Below are positions 10,692 through 21,163 of a stretch of 64,000 nt of DNA, piece by piece. Both the position numbers and the translations under genes were made by a program. The notes beneath the pieces are model-generated. The model was not told the origin of the DNA and did no database searches. It worked only from the letters and a program-made list of their open reading frames with translations. The stretch comes from Gilliamella sp. Pra-s52 (GTDB lineage Bacteria > Pseudomonadota > Gammaproteobacteria > Enterobacterales > Orbaceae). Within the stretch, counting starts at the first letter, position 1. Each line of letters opens with the position of its first letter. The stretch covers positions 1 through 64,000 of the forward strand of contig NZ_WTEY01000011.1 in NCBI RefSeq assembly GCF_009795805.1, given 5' to 3'.

Positions 10692-12650
10692 TTATTTTGT
10701 GGGTGTTTGTAGATTGATACGGTAAACACCAAACCCTAAGTTGTCTTGTTCTATAAATTTTATTGGGTAGAGTGAATTATTTTGAATATAGTTTTTTGCA
10801 TCATCATTAAGGGAGGATTCAAAGCGAATATCCAAATCTTTATTACTAGTAATCGGAGCAATTCGCCAATTATTATCGACAGTAACATCTACTGTGCCGT
10901 TTTTTTGGGTCATATTGGTGATATAAGCTGAAAGAATCACTCTTAAATCATCTGGTGAATTGAATTTAACATTTTTTTCACCTGTCCCAGGAAATATGCC
11001 ACTATAAGCGCGATAGTTATTGGTAGCAATTAAAAATGTTTGATTAGGGTTAATCGGTTTTTGTTGATAAGTTAGATTGTTAATTCTTTCTGATGTTGGA
11101 TTAATTAGCTGACAATTTGCATCATAACGAGGTGGTTTAGTAATATCTATTTGATAATTCACCCCATCAATTGTATCAAAATTATAAGTTCTAAACTGTT
11201 CCCAGTTGATCAGGTATTGTGGGTTTGATGTATTAACATCAATTTGATTATATACTCCTGCCGAACATTCAAGCCACTCTTTTACGTCTGCACCAGTAAT
11301 TTTTAATGTTGATAGTAAATTAGGATAAAGGTAAATATCCGCTGCATTTCTAAAGGTTAAATCCCCTTTTTTTACATCAACAAAAGCATTTGGATCATTT
11401 TTTCTTCCACCAGCTTTAAACGGTGCAATGGCTGATAAAATAGGTAATCCATCTAGATCGGGATCGCCTTGAACAAATTGTTTAACATAATCGATCTGCG
11501 CATCGCTAATAATTTGTAAGGCTGAGCTATCTTCGACCAAAGCTAAATAACTAGTAATATCAGTTGAAACTTTGCCTATTGGTTTGCTAACAAATTCACG
11601 CGTACCTTGATGGTCTTGATTTAAAATATTGACGATATTTTGATCGGTATCAACTAATGCTTTTTTATTTTTTATATCATAAATAGGGCGAGCTTCAGAT
11701 TTTCCTGAAACCACTTGCCAATTTGCTTGTTCACCTTCAAGAACTAAGTCAACTACTCCTAAGTGGCTTCCCCATTGTCCTGGCATGACAGCCGGAACGT
11801 GATTAATGTTACCGGTTTTTATATCTGTATTTGGTAGTGATTTGAACTCCTCGCTTGGAAACACTCCATGGGCGTGGCCAAACATAATTGCATTAATACC
11901 TTCAACTTGACTTAAGTAATAAACTGAATTTTCAGCTAGTGCTTTATAAGGCTCAGAAGAAACACCTGAATGAGGAATGGCAATAATGATATTAGCGCCT
12001 TGTTTTTTCATTTCTGGAACCAAGCGCTTGGCTGTTTCGGTAATGTCTTTAACCACAACTTTACCATCAAGATTAAGTTTGTCCCATTGCATAATTTGTG
12101 GTGGCACAAAGCCAATGTAGCCAATCTTAATGGTTTGCTTGTTACCATTTCTATCTACAACGGGGGTATCAATAATAATATATTGCTTAAAGAACGGTTT
12201 ATTGGTTTTTGCATCATAGACATTTGCATTAATATAAGGGAATTTAGCTCCAGCAAGGCTTTTTTGTAGGAATTCCAAACCAAAATTAAATTCGTGATTA
12301 CCAATATTACCTACAACATAATTAAGCGTGTTCATTGCTTTATATACAGGATGAATATCACCATCATTAAGGCCTTTATTTACTGTATAATCAGCCATTG
12401 GACTACCTTGAATCAGATCGCCATTATCAACAAGAACACTATTTTTTATTTCACTTCGTGCTTGATGAATCAAATTAGCTGTTTTGACTAATCCAAAGGT
12501 CTCGATAGATTGATCTTTAAAATAGTCGTAGTTCATCATATTACCATGTAGGTCGGTTGTTTCGATAATCCTTAAATCAACCGTTGCTGCACTGGATGTG
12601 CCAGAAATGAATAGGGCTAAAAAGGTTAAAGATAACTTAGTTTTTTTCAT
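10692..12650 (-). CDS. cpdB: 2',3'-cyclic-nucleotide 2'-phosphodiesterase/3'-nucleotidase, periplasmic
   Basis: A secreted metallophosphatase of 652 aa, close to E. coli CpdB (647 aa). It has a signal peptide (about 1-21, TSSAA), the metal motif ETTDLHGN at 30-37, GNHEFNFG, and a C-terminal nucleotide-binding domain. The family hydrolyses 2',3'-cyclic nucleotides (RNA breakdown products) and 3'-nucleotides to nucleosides. It lies 29 bp downstream of add and 27 bp upstream of cdd. With ushA it gives the operon two periplasmic nucleotidases. Confidence 0.93.
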   Translation of the reverse strand: MKKTKLSLTFLALFISGTSSAATVDLRIIETTDLHGNMMNYDYFKDQSIETFGLVKTANLIHQARSEIKNSVLVDNGDLIQGSPMADYTVNKGLNDGDIHPVYKAMNTLNYVVGNIGNHEFNFGLEFLQKSLAGAKFPYINANVYDAKTNKPFFKQYIIIDTPVVDRNGNKQTIKIGYIGFVPPQIMQWDKLNLDGKVVVKDITETAKRLVPEMKKQGANIIIAIPHSGVSSEPYKALAENSVYYLSQVEGINAIMFGHAHGVFPSEEFKSLPNTDIKTGNINHVPAVMPGQWGSHLGVVDLVLEGEQANWQVVSGKSEARPIYDIKNKKALVDTDQNIVNILNQDHQGTREFVSKPIGKVSTDITSYLALVEDSSALQIISDAQIDYVKQFVQGDPDLDGLPILSAIAPFKAGGRKNDPNAFVDVKKGDLTFRNAADIYLYPNLLSTLKITGADVKEWLECSAGVYNQIDVNTSNPQYLINWEQFRTYNFDTIDGVNYQIDITKPPRYDANCQLINPTSERINNLTYQQKPINPNQTFLIATNNYRAYSGIFPGTGEKNVKFNSPDDLRVILSAYITNMTQKNGTVDVTVDNNWRIAPITSNKDLDIRFESSLNDDAKNYIQNNSLYPIKFIEQDNLGFGVYRINLQTPTK

Positions 12651-12679
12651 ACAAATCTCCTATTATTCTGACAACTAAA

Positions 12680-13852
12680 TTAATTAATGGTCATGGCTAG
12701 TAATAATTTTTGATATTCTAAAAAGCGTTCGATAATTGCTGGATGATATCTTTTATCATTGATACACTTTTCTAACAATTGCTTATCATCAGATGTAAAA
12801 CAAGCAAGAATTTTTTTAATTAATTGGGTTTTAATTGAATTTTCAATAAATGCAGCGTGAATACCGCACAGTGTAATATCAAGTAATTCTAATCGCGAAA
12901 ATGCAAATATAGATTGAGCGATGTTATACTCTTTTTCTATATCGGTACCAAAAATCCCTGCATCATCCGTATTTAATGTAATGCGAACACCTTGGTCATA
13001 AAGCTGCCTGATGGGATGCTGATAAATATCACCATGTAGCTCATTAACTAAAATTCGATTGCTTGTTAAGGCAATTTCGAGGGTGATTTTTTTATTAATC
13101 AGTTCACCAATAAGTGTTTTGTCTTCAATAGCACGAATGCCGTGTCCAATTCTATTTGCGCCATGCTTAATGGCTTGAATAATACTTTGGGCTGAATCTA
13201 TTTCGCCAGCGTGATACGATTTTTTTAGATTAAGCTCGGTAGCCAATTCATGAGCATCTTTAAAATCATCAAAATGACCTGCTTTTTCATTACCAGCGAT
13301 ATTGAAACCAGTAATAAATGGGTGAGGATTATTTTTAATGAATCGCAAAGTATCGTAAACCACGTTCGCACCAAGATGCCTAACACCGATTACATGATAT
13401 CGTACGGTAATATCATATTGCTTACGAACGTCAATAATTGCCTTATCCATTTGCTTTAGTGTTTGGTGAAATCGATCTTGATTCCAAACAACATGTCCAT
13501 CGTGGGATTGCGTTGCACAGATATGAAAAGGGGATATAAACAGCTCGCAATAAATTAACCCTTGTTTAGCATTTCTATTAAGAAAATCGTAAGTAATTAA
13601 ATAGTAATCCTCTGGATTTTTTAGAAAGCTAGAAACAGTATCATATGTTTTGATAAATTCTTCAAACTTAGATTCGTCGTATGAATATCTACCATTTTTA
13701 TACTCATTGGTATCATATTGATCGGGTTGGTAACATAAAGTTTTAGGGAATGGAATATTATTTTTTTGGGCTAATTTGTGAGCCATTATTGGGGTTATGC
13801 TTCCTTCAATGTGCTCATGTAATATGACTTTGGGTATTATTTGGTTGTTCAT
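12680..13852 (-). CDS. add: adenosine deaminase family protein, 390 aa
   Basis: Belongs to the metal-dependent adenosine deaminase family. Visible elements are the N-terminal HEHIEG (H12, H14), YHAGE, an RIGHG motif, TSN and the NTDDAGIF motif. It is longer than E. coli Add (333 aa), mainly through an extended segment around 40-70. The usual CPTSN reads ALTSN and the usual HLHLDG reads HEHIEG. The deaminase reaction is therefore likely, but adenosine as the exact substrate is inferred from the setting. It is the first gene of the add-cpdB-cdd-pdp-ushA-yjjI-yjjW run; the promoter must lie in the 295 bp upstream. Confidence 0.85.
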   Translation of the reverse strand: MNNQIIPKVILHEHIEGSITPIMAHKLAQKNNIPFPKTLCYQPDQYDTNEYKNGRYSYDESKFEEFIKTYDTVSSFLKNPEDYYLITYDFLNRNAKQGLIYCELFISPFHICATQSHDGHVVWNQDRFHQTLKQMDKAIIDVRKQYDITVRYHVIGVRHLGANVVYDTLRFIKNNPHPFITGFNIAGNEKAGHFDDFKDAHELATELNLKKSYHAGEIDSAQSIIQAIKHGANRIGHGIRAIEDKTLIGELINKKITLEIALTSNRILVNELHGDIYQHPIRQLYDQGVRITLNTDDAGIFGTDIEKEYNIAQSIFAFSRLELLDITLCGIHAAFIENSIKTQLIKKILACFTSDDKQLLEKCINDKRYHPAIIERFLEYQKLLLAMTIN

Positions 13853-14077
13853 TTGATATTTAATTTCTTTAAATGAGCTAAATATGCTCTAGTAACAATG
13901 GCATAAAAAATTGATCAAAAAGATCAAAATAGTATACGCACATTGTGAATTATAGTTTCAGCTAGTCTACCTTGATAAGCTATCTTTCTGCTATTTATTT
14001 TGCATTATTTATTTATTTTTTGTGCGACAAATCATACTTTTTTAACTTTAACAATAAAGTTGGCTTGTTGATAACCA

Positions 14078-14106
14078 AAAAGGCAACAACCGATATTGTT
14101 GCCTTT
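14078..14106 (-). terminator. terminator after nupG
   Basis: A perfect 8-bp stem GGCAACAA (14082-14089) with TTGTTGCC (14096-14103) is followed on the minus strand by a five-T tract. It lies 42 bp after the nupG stop and separates nupG from the add operon. Confidence 0.75.
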
Positions 14107-14147
14107 ATATTAGTAGTGTAAAATTCAACCTACCACACAATAATTGA

Positions 14148-15419
14148 TTAATTAATGATTTGAGTGGCTTTTTCGTTAGTATTAATGTTTTCGTTAGAAT
14201 TTTCGTTTTTAAATATCAACGCAAATACGACGGCTAAAATCAAAGAATAGCTAGCAAAAATAAGCCAAACGCTTTGCCAATCAATAACATCATTATTAGT
14301 ATAATGATCGACAACAAAACCACTAATTACCGAACCTAAATAAGCACCAATCCCATTAGTCATCATCATAAATAGACCTTGGGCACTATTACGAATACTA
14401 GGGGAAACCGTTTTATCAACATACATGGAACCAGAAATATTATAAAAATCAAAGGCACATCCATAAACAATCATGGATAAAAGTAATAGCACAAAACCAA
14501 ATGGTGATGGGTTACCATAAGCAAACAAGCCAAAACGAGCAACCCAAGCTAGCATACTAATTAACATCACATATTTAATGCCAAGGCGTTTCATAAAGAA
14601 TGGAACGAATAGAATAAATACCACTTCTGAAATTTGAGAAATTGACAACAATACTGATGGATATTGAACAGCGAAGCTATTTGCATATTCAGGAATATCT
14701 TCAAATGAGCGAATAAAAGGATTACCAAAAGTATTAGTGATTTGTAAAATACCGCCAAGTAATATTGCAAATACGAAAAAGATAGCCATTTTGGGTTGTT
14801 TAAACAAAACAAACGCATCTAACCCCAAAGAAGTTATAAGTGATTTTTTTTCTGATTTTCCTTGAGAAGTTGAAATAAATGGTAAAGTAAGGGTATATAG
14901 GCTAAGTAAAATAGAACTTAATCCTGCAATATACAGTTGCATACTACTTAATTCTAATTTTAAAAAGCTCACTAGCCACATAGCAACGATAAAGCCAATT
15001 GTGCCAAATATTCTTATGCTTGGAAATTGTGTAATGACATCTAAACCTTGAGATTCCAAGCAAGAGTAAGAGATAGAGTTGGAAATTGCAATGGTTGGCA
15101 TAAAGGCTAAACAGTGAATTAGCATAATAATGAACATCATAAAAGGTGATGTTATTGAAGCTGCTATAAATAGTGTAGCAGCACCGATCAAATGACAAAT
15201 CATATATAAGCGGTTAGCAGGTATCCATCTATCTGCTACGACACCGAGTAAACCAGGCATAAATAGCGATGCTATCCCCATGGTTCCATATATAGAACCG
15301 ACAGCAGTACCGCTAAATTTTAGGGTCTCCATCATATAAGAACCGAGGGTAATAAGCCAACTTCCCCATATAAAAAATTGTAGAAAAAATATAACTCTAA
15401 GTTTTTCCGTAGTGTTCAT
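14148..15419 (-). CDS. nupG: nucleoside:H+ symporter, NupG/XapB type
   Basis: A 12-helix major facilitator of the nucleoside:H+ symporter family, 423 aa (E. coli NupG is 418). The N-terminus LQFFIWGSWLITLGSYM and the loop GVVADRWIPANRLYMICH align closely with NupG. It would import nucleosides made by the periplasmic nucleotidases. It is transcribed on its own: terminators lie on both sides (after deoD and after its own stop). Confidence 0.93.
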   Translation of the reverse strand: MNTTEKLRVIFFLQFFIWGSWLITLGSYMMETLKFSGTAVGSIYGTMGIASLFMPGLLGVVADRWIPANRLYMICHLIGAATLFIAASITSPFMMFIIMLIHCLAFMPTIAISNSISYSCLESQGLDVITQFPSIRIFGTIGFIVAMWLVSFLKLELSSMQLYIAGLSSILLSLYTLTLPFISTSQGKSEKKSLITSLGLDAFVLFKQPKMAIFFVFAILLGGILQITNTFGNPFIRSFEDIPEYANSFAVQYPSVLLSISQISEVVFILFVPFFMKRLGIKYVMLISMLAWVARFGLFAYGNPSPFGFVLLLLSMIVYGCAFDFYNISGSMYVDKTVSPSIRNSAQGLFMMMTNGIGAYLGSVISGFVVDHYTNNDVIDWQSVWLIFASYSLILAVVFALIFKNENSNENINTNEKATQIIN

Positions 15420-15508
15420 TTTGTTCCCTTATTAAACAAGATATTTATAACCTACTACACATAAATATAAATAAAAAGTCGTATTACTATCAATATTGAT
15501 AAGTTAAA

Positions 15509-15535
15509 AAAAATGGCAGTGATTCTGCCATTTTT
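15509..15535 (-). terminator. terminator after deoB-deoD
   Basis: A perfect 10-bp stem AAAATGGCAG (15510-15519) with CTGCCATTTT (15525-15534) has a TGATT loop and flanking A and T runs on both sides. It sits immediately after the deoD stop (15540) and ends the deoBD transcript. Confidence 0.8.
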
Positions 15536-15539
15536 AATT

Positions 15540-16256
15540 TTAGTTTTGATTTAATAAAACAGATTCCAACGCAACAGTAATCATATCTTTAAAGCCTAGC
15601 TGGCGCTCTTGTGCTGACATGGCTTCGCCTTTGCGAATATGGTCTGAAACTGTACAAATAGCCAATGCTTTTGCGCCGTATTCTGCGGCAACGCCATAAA
15701 TGCCAGCAGCTTCCATTTCAACACCTAAAATATTGTATTTTTCCATCACATCAAACATATCAAGTTCAACACTATAAAAAAGGTCGGCAGAAAAGAGATT
15801 ACCCACTTTAACATTTACACCTAATTTTTTAGCTGCATTAACAGCATTACAAGTTAGCTCAAAATCAGCGATAGCCGCAAAATCATGATCTTTAAAACGT
15901 AAACGATTGACTTTTGAATCGGTACAAGCACCCATTCCCACAATGATATCACCCACGTTAACGTTAGGGCTTATAGCGCCACATGAACCAACACGGATAA
16001 TGTTTTCAACGCCATAAAATTTAATTAGTTCGGTTGCATAAATAGAGCAAGATGGAATGCCCATACCATGCCCCATAACTGAAATTTTTTGTCCTTTGTA
16101 ATAACCGGTAAAACCTAACATAGATCTTACATTAGTGACTTCTTGTGCATTTTCTAAAAACGTTTCTGCAATAAATTTTGCTCGTAGAGGATCGCCGGGC
16201 ATTAAAACGGTTTTTGCAAAAGCATTATCAATGGCATTAATATGCGGGGTAGACAT
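15540..16256 (-). CDS. deoD: purine-nucleoside phosphorylase
   Basis: A hexameric-type purine nucleoside phosphorylase of 238 aa (E. coli DeoD 239). The motifs [25 protein letters not shown] and EMEAAGIY are present. It splits purine (deoxy)ribonucleosides into base plus (deoxy)ribose-1-phosphate. It has a strong ribosome binding site (CAGGAGAAGTTAATG) and follows deoB by 42 bp, forming a two-gene operon closed by a terminator. Confidence 0.97.
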   Translation of the reverse strand: MSTPHINAIDNAFAKTVLMPGDPLRAKFIAETFLENAQEVTNVRSMLGFTGYYKGQKISVMGHGMGIPSCSIYATELIKFYGVENIIRVGSCGAISPNVNVGDIIVGMGACTDSKVNRLRFKDHDFAAIADFELTCNAVNAAKKLGVNVKVGNLFSADLFYSVELDMFDVMEKYNILGVEMEAAGIYGVAAEYGAKALAICTVSDHIRKGEAMSAQERQLGFKDMITVALESVLLNQN

Positions 16257-16298
16257 TAACTTCTCCTGATATTTGTTACTAAATTGGCATGACTTAAA

Positions 16299-17531
16299 TT
16301 ATTTCTTTTTTATAAACGATTTACCGTAATCCATTGGCGATAAATCAAAATAGTCAGCAACACTTTGCCCAATATCGGCAAATGTTTCACGATGGCCTAA
16401 AGAGCCCACTGGCACACTGTTACCATAAACGATGACAGGAATATGTTCACGAGTATGATCAGTACCAGTCCAAGTAGGATCGCAACCATGATCGGCACTA
16501 ATAATTAGCAGATCCTCGGGCTGAATTAGTGCTAACATTTCAGGTAGGCGACTATCAAAATATTCTAATGCAGCGGCATAACCACAAACATCACGACGGT
16601 GACCATAAGAAGAGTCAAAGTCAACAAAATTGGTAAATACAATAGTATTATCTTTAGCTTGTTTTATTTCTTCAAGTGATGCATCGAAAAGTGCTTCAAG
16701 ACCCGTTGCTTTAACTTTTTTAGTGATCCCAACTTGAGCATAAATATCGGCAATTTTACCGATTGATACTACTGTGCCGTGTTTTTCATCAACTAACTTT
16801 TTAATCACTGTTGGAGCAGGTGGTTCAACGGCAAGGTCATGACGATTACCCGTACGTACAAATTCGCCTGCTTTTTTACCGATAAATGGTCTAGCAATAA
16901 CACGTCCAATATTGTAATTACCTTTATTTAGCTCATCACGAGCAATTTCGCAAATTTCATAAAGTCTATCTAAGCCAAAAGTTTCTTCATGGCAGGCAAT
17001 TTGGAATACCGAATCAGCAGACGTGTAAAAAATAGGTTTATTAGAAGCCATATGCTCTTCACCTAGTTCATCAAGGATAATGGTACCAGATGAATGACAA
17101 TTACCAAGATAACCAGGGAGTTTTGCGCGGGTAACAATTTTATCTAAAAGATCTTGAGGAAAGCTATTTGTAGTATTAGTAAAATACCCCCAGTCAAAAA
17201 GTACTGGTACACCTGCAATTTCCCAGTGTCCTGAAGGTGTATCTTTACCAGAAGATATTTCGCTAGCATAACCATATGAGCCAATAATTTTACCTTCAGT
17301 TTGCATGCCTTTAGGATAATTACCCGATGATTCATACGCTGCTTCGATTAAGCCTAATTGACCTAAATTTGGTAATTTTAATGGTCCACTGCGTCCTTGT
17401 TCAGCCTTACCTAATGCACAAGCTTCGGCAATATGTCCCAAAGTGTTAGCCCCTTCATCGCCATATTTTTTGGCATCTTCAGCACCACCGATCCCAAAAG
17501 AATCTAGGATCATAATAAAAACTCTTTTCAT
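16299..17531 (-). CDS. deoB: phosphopentomutase
   Basis: Interconverts (deoxy)ribose-1-phosphate and the 5-phosphate. The start is placed at ATG 17531, giving 410 aa, because [16 protein letters not shown] matches the E. coli DeoB N-terminus and GAGG precedes it; the frame stays open 18 codons upstream without support. Metal-binding motifs of the alkaline phosphatase superfamily are present ([25 protein letters not shown]). The product deoxyribose-5-phosphate would normally go to DeoC, which is not encoded in this window. Confidence 0.97.
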   Translation of the reverse strand: MKRVFIMILDSFGIGGAEDAKKYGDEGANTLGHIAEACALGKAEQGRSGPLKLPNLGQLGLIEAAYESSGNYPKGMQTEGKIIGSYGYASEISSGKDTPSGHWEIAGVPVLFDWGYFTNTTNSFPQDLLDKIVTRAKLPGYLGNCHSSGTIILDELGEEHMASNKPIFYTSADSVFQIACHEETFGLDRLYEICEIARDELNKGNYNIGRVIARPFIGKKAGEFVRTGNRHDLAVEPPAPTVIKKLVDEKHGTVVSIGKIADIYAQVGITKKVKATGLEALFDASLEEIKQAKDNTIVFTNFVDFDSSYGHRRDVCGYAAALEYFDSRLPEMLALIQPEDLLIISADHGCDPTWTGTDHTREHIPVIVYGNSVPVGSLGHRETFADIGQSVADYFDLSPMDYGKSFIKKK

Positions 17532-17970
17532 AATATCCTCTAATTGATAGACAACACTTAACTTGAGCACAATAAATATAATCAATTACAGCCAATCAAA
17601 TATTGACAACTATCTTGGTGCTAACAGTAATTCATAAAAAATTGCTCAGCTAGTGGTTATATATGATAACAAAAAACAAAAAAGATTTAAGCATTGCTTT
17701 TATCAAATAGTCGAATATTTGTTAAATAATGCAATTAACTTGCGCCAAGTTATACTTTTTATAAAAAAATAACATCGTTTTAGCAAAACGAAGGCAATAA
17801 CAAATTGATAAAAAATTCAAATGCATTTACAACTAAATAAATCATCAAATAACATTAGCCATGTGATAATATAGAAAGCAAATACAGTAGATTCCAAACC
17901 ATAAAAATAACAAAGAAAATCGATTTGCATTTGGTATCTACTTCCACAAAAATAAAGGTAGTGATTATTG
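17532..17970. promoter_or_regulatory. divergent promoter region deoB/murB
   Basis: This AT-rich 439-bp stretch lies between the divergent deoBD and murB genes and must hold both promoters. I see octamers resembling the CytR half-site (AATGCAAT at 17728-17735; TTTGCATT at 17934-17941), each with one mismatch. In such AT-rich DNA this is weak evidence. No small gene was recognised. Confidence 0.4.
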
Positions 17971-18981
17971 ATGAAACAAAAAATTCCTAATACATTTGGT
18001 TTAAGTGTTTTTGCTCAAAATGTTATTACTGTTACGACTGTCGAACAATTACAACAAGTCTGGCAAGATAACATCCCAAATTTACCCATTATGATTATTG
18101 GCGAAGGCAGTAACACTCTATTTACATGTGATTTTGATGGTATTGTTATTGTTAATCGAATCAAAGGTATAACCATTGCCGAAACCGCCCAAGAATGGCA
18201 TTTAAGAGTCGGCGCAGGTGAAATTTGGCATGATGTCGTATCACAAACAATCGAACAAAATATATCAGGGCTTGAAAACCTTGCTTTAATTCCTGGTTGT
18301 GTAGGTTCTGCCCCTATTCAAAATATTGGTGCTTATGGGGTTGAATTTCAAAAAGTAGCCGATTATGTGGAACTGCTTGAATTTGCTACAGGAAACATTA
18401 TTACTGTCACAGATGGTCAATATGGTTACCGTGAAAGTATCTTTAAAAAAGCGTATTTACAAGGTTATGCCGTTGTCAATGTGGGCATTAAATTACCCAA
18501 ACAATGGCAGCCTGTTTTAACTTATGGTGAATTACGAAACTTTGATCCACAAACAATCACCGCAAAAATGGTTTTTGATAAAGTGTGTGAAATCCGCCGT
18601 AGCAAGTTACCCGATCCTAAAGTACTTGGTAATGGTGGTAGCTTTTTTAAAAATCCTGTGGTCGATAAAATTGTTGCTGATAAGCTACTTGAAATTTACC
18701 CAACTATGCCAATATATCCACAAGCTAACGGAAAAACAAAATTAGCCGCAGGTTGGCTTATTGATCAGTGTGGCTTGAAAGGCTATCAAATAGGCGGAGC
18801 TGCAGTACATCAACAACAAGCGTTGGTATTAGTCAACAAAAAACAAGCAACTGCGCACGATGTCGTTGAATTGGCTCGTTATATTAAAAAATGTGTGGCA
18901 CAGAAGTTCTTGGTGAATTTATCACCAGAAATCCGATTTATCGGCAACAAGGGCGAAATTGACGCAGACAGTTATTTATAA
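17971..18981 (+). CDS. murB: UDP-N-acetylenolpyruvoylglucosamine reductase
   Basis: Reduces the enolpyruvyl group to make UDP-MurNAc in peptidoglycan synthesis, using FAD and NADPH in the cytosol. It is the gammaproteobacterial form, 336 aa. The FAD-binding GEGSNTLF (about 44-51), IPGCVGSAPIQNIGAYG and the catalytic-serine segment GNGGSFFKNP are visible. I use ATG 17971; a TTG one codon upstream is possible. It is followed at 59 bp by a transporter gene and then birA; in E. coli birA follows murB directly. Confidence 0.96.
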   Translation: MKQKIPNTFGLSVFAQNVITVTTVEQLQQVWQDNIPNLPIMIIGEGSNTLFTCDFDGIVIVNRIKGITIAETAQEWHLRVGAGEIWHDVVSQTIEQNISGLENLALIPGCVGSAPIQNIGAYGVEFQKVADYVELLEFATGNIITVTDGQYGYRESIFKKAYLQGYAVVNVGIKLPKQWQPVLTYGELRNFDPQTITAKMVFDKVCEIRRSKLPDPKVLGNGGSFFKNPVVDKIVADKLLEIYPTMPIYPQANGKTKLAAGWLIDQCGLKGYQIGGAAVHQQQALVLVNKKQATAHDVVELARYIKKCVAQKFLVNLSPEIRFIGNKGEIDADSYL

Positions 18982-19040
18982 TTAGCACTAAATTATAATT
19001 GCCCGCAAATTATAGCTCATAAATTATATGCGATAACATT

Positions 19041-20183
19041 ATGAAACATTCGTACTCATTTCCTATTCTATTAACGAGTTTACTCTTTGTGACTATCTCG
19101 TTGTCGGCACTAAATACACAAGTACCATTATGGTTAGTGCGTAATGAGTTTTCGCTAGGGCAAATTGGGCTTGTAGGATCAAGTTATTTTACAGGTAACT
19201 TAATTGGTACTATTTTTGCCAATTGGTTTATTAATAAATTCAATGCGCGTCACACGTATACCTATAGTTGTATTATTTTTGCAATTGCAACAATCGGACT
19301 AGGTTTTTCAATGAATTTTTATAGTTGGATAATGTGGCGGTTTTTTATTGGTATTGCTTGTGCTGTAACGTGGGTGGTTATTGAAAGTTGTATATTGCTA
19401 ACAGGTCCTGTGCGTACGCGTGGAAAAATGCTTGCAGTGTATCTGACCACTTACTATTTAGGCACGGTTTTAGGGCAGGCTTTATTGCAGTATTTTCCAC
19501 AAGATGTATTGTATTTTGGGTTAGTTATCGCGCTACTGATGGGGCTAGCGATTTTATTTATTTTGCTCACCCATTATAAATTACCTAAAAGGAAAAAAAG
19601 CAGCTTTAACATTATGCCAATGATATTGAATAAGCCTTCTCGACTAGGCTTAACTGGTTGTGTGATTGCTGGTATGTTAATTGGATCATTATATTCACTT
19701 TTACCTGCTTATTATTCACATTTAGGTTATAGTGATATTCAAGTTGCAAATTGGATGATATTACTGATTTTATCGGGCGTCATTGCACAAATGCCTGCCA
19801 ATTGGTGTGCAGATAAATTTGGACGGCAACGTGTATTATTAATTGAATCGTTACTGATGTTAATTGCATGTATTATGCTAATATTCAATTGGTTTGATGC
19901 ATTAGCAATTATCTTATTAGGCGCAACCATTTACACTATTTACCCAATATCTATGGCTTGGGCTTGTTCTTGCGTTAAAAAACAAGATATCGTTGCCATG
20001 AATCAAGCTATGTTATTAACCAATACTTTAGGTAGTTTGATTGCGCCAGCGGTGATCGCCTTTATTATGGATAAAATGAATAATGCTTATTTATTTGTCA
20101 GCTTTGCTATAATCTCGTTATACTTCATTATGCTGTTAATTAAAAAAAGAGGAATGGATGCGCAACCACAACAACCCACTTAA
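19041..20183 (+). CDS. major facilitator transporter, YcaD-like
   Basis: A 12-helix MFS protein of 380 aa resembling E. coli YcaD. Shared stretches include NTQVPLWL, SSYFTGNLIGT, WRFFIGI, WVVIES and YPISMAWACS. YcaD itself has no firmly assigned substrate, so none is given here. It is inserted between murB and birA. Its last 26 bp overlap the birA start in another frame, suggesting coupled expression. Confidence 0.82.
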   Translation: MKHSYSFPILLTSLLFVTISLSALNTQVPLWLVRNEFSLGQIGLVGSSYFTGNLIGTIFANWFINKFNARHTYTYSCIIFAIATIGLGFSMNFYSWIMWRFFIGIACAVTWVVIESCILLTGPVRTRGKMLAVYLTTYYLGTVLGQALLQYFPQDVLYFGLVIALLMGLAILFILLTHYKLPKRKKSSFNIMPMILNKPSRLGLTGCVIAGMLIGSLYSLLPAYYSHLGYSDIQVANWMILLILSGVIAQMPANWCADKFGRQRVLLIESLLMLIACIMLIFNWFDALAIILLGATIYTIYPISMAWACSCVKKQDIVAMNQAMLLTNTLGSLIAPAVIAFIMDKMNNAYLFVSFAIISLYFIMLLIKKRGMDAQPQQPT

Positions 20184-21111
20184 ATTAATTGAAATACTTG
20201 CAGATGGCAAATATCATTCGGGGGAAGAATTAGCGGTAATATTTGGCATAACACGTGCAGGCATCAATAAATACATTAAACAACTGCGTGAGTGGGGACT
20301 AGAGATAACATCTGTACAAGGTAAAGGTTATTGCTTGTCAGCTCCGCTTGATTTGTTAAGCAAAAACAAAATTGATCTACACTACCAATCCGATAGCCAT
20401 TGTGAAATCTTACCGATTATCGACTCCACCAACCAATATCTAATGGATCGAATTGGTCAATTAACATCGGGCGATTGTTGTGTTGCTGAATTTCAATCAA
20501 AAGCAAGAGGGCGAAGAGGGCGAAAATGGTTTTCACCTTTTGGCACTAATCTATACTTTTCTATGTATTGGAAATTAGAACAAGGTGTGGCTGCGGCAAT
20601 GGGACTAAGCTTAGTGGTGGGTATTGTGCTTGCTGACACGTTGCGTGCATTATCAGCTCAAGACATTAAAGTTAAATGGCCAAATGACCTTTATCTTAAC
20701 GACCAAAAGTTAGCAGGTATATTAGTTGAACTTGCGGGTAAGACTGGCGATTGTGCTCATGTTGTGATCGGTATTGGTGTTAATCTAGTCATGACTAATC
20801 CTGATACCAACATCGTTAATCAAAAATGGGCTAATTTAGGCAAAGTTGATCGCAATTTGCTAGTTGCTCAAGTAGCCAAAACTTTGAAAAACAAATTAAT
20901 CGACTTTGAACAACATGGTTTAGAACCATTTATTAACGATTGGCATAGACTCGATAACTTTGTCAATCGACCAGTAAAACTTATTATTGGTGACAAAACC
21001 ATTCGTGGCACTGCAAAAGGCATTAACGAGCAAGGCGCACTAATGCTAGAACAAAATAGCAAAATTAACGCCTACATCGGAGGTGAAATATCCTTAAGAA
21101 TTGATGATTAG
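20158..21111 (+). CDS. birA: biotin--protein ligase and biotin operon repressor
   Basis: A bifunctional BirA of 317 aa. The N-terminal winged helix-turn-helix (about 5-60, ITRAGINKYI) indicates DNA binding. The ligase core shows the biotinyl-AMP loop GRRGRKW (about 118-124), KWPNDLY and GIGVNL. The C-terminal SH3-like domain is present. It attaches biotin to the biotin carboxyl carrier protein and represses biotin synthesis genes. It overlaps the preceding transporter by 26 bp. Confidence 0.96.
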   Translation: MRNHNNPLKLIEILADGKYHSGEELAVIFGITRAGINKYIKQLREWGLEITSVQGKGYCLSAPLDLLSKNKIDLHYQSDSHCEILPIIDSTNQYLMDRIGQLTSGDCCVAEFQSKARGRRGRKWFSPFGTNLYFSMYWKLEQGVAAAMGLSLVVGIVLADTLRALSAQDIKVKWPNDLYLNDQKLAGILVELAGKTGDCAHVVIGIGVNLVMTNPDTNIVNQKWANLGKVDRNLLVAQVAKTLKNKLIDFEQHGLEPFINDWHRLDNFVNRPVKLIIGDKTIRGTAKGINEQGALMLEQNSKINAYIGGEISLRIDD

Positions 21112-21163
21112 TCACTTCACAACCTATTGCGCACAGTTTAAATGAAATAGGTTAATCGCTATT

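Noticed and set aside
13853-14077. CRP site upstream of add (TGTGA-like element near 13945)
   Set aside because: Only half of the palindrome is present; not enough to call in AT-rich DNA.
17532-17585. Longer deoB start
   Set aside because: The extra 18 residues do not match DeoB and the conserved MKRVFIM start has its own ribosome binding site.
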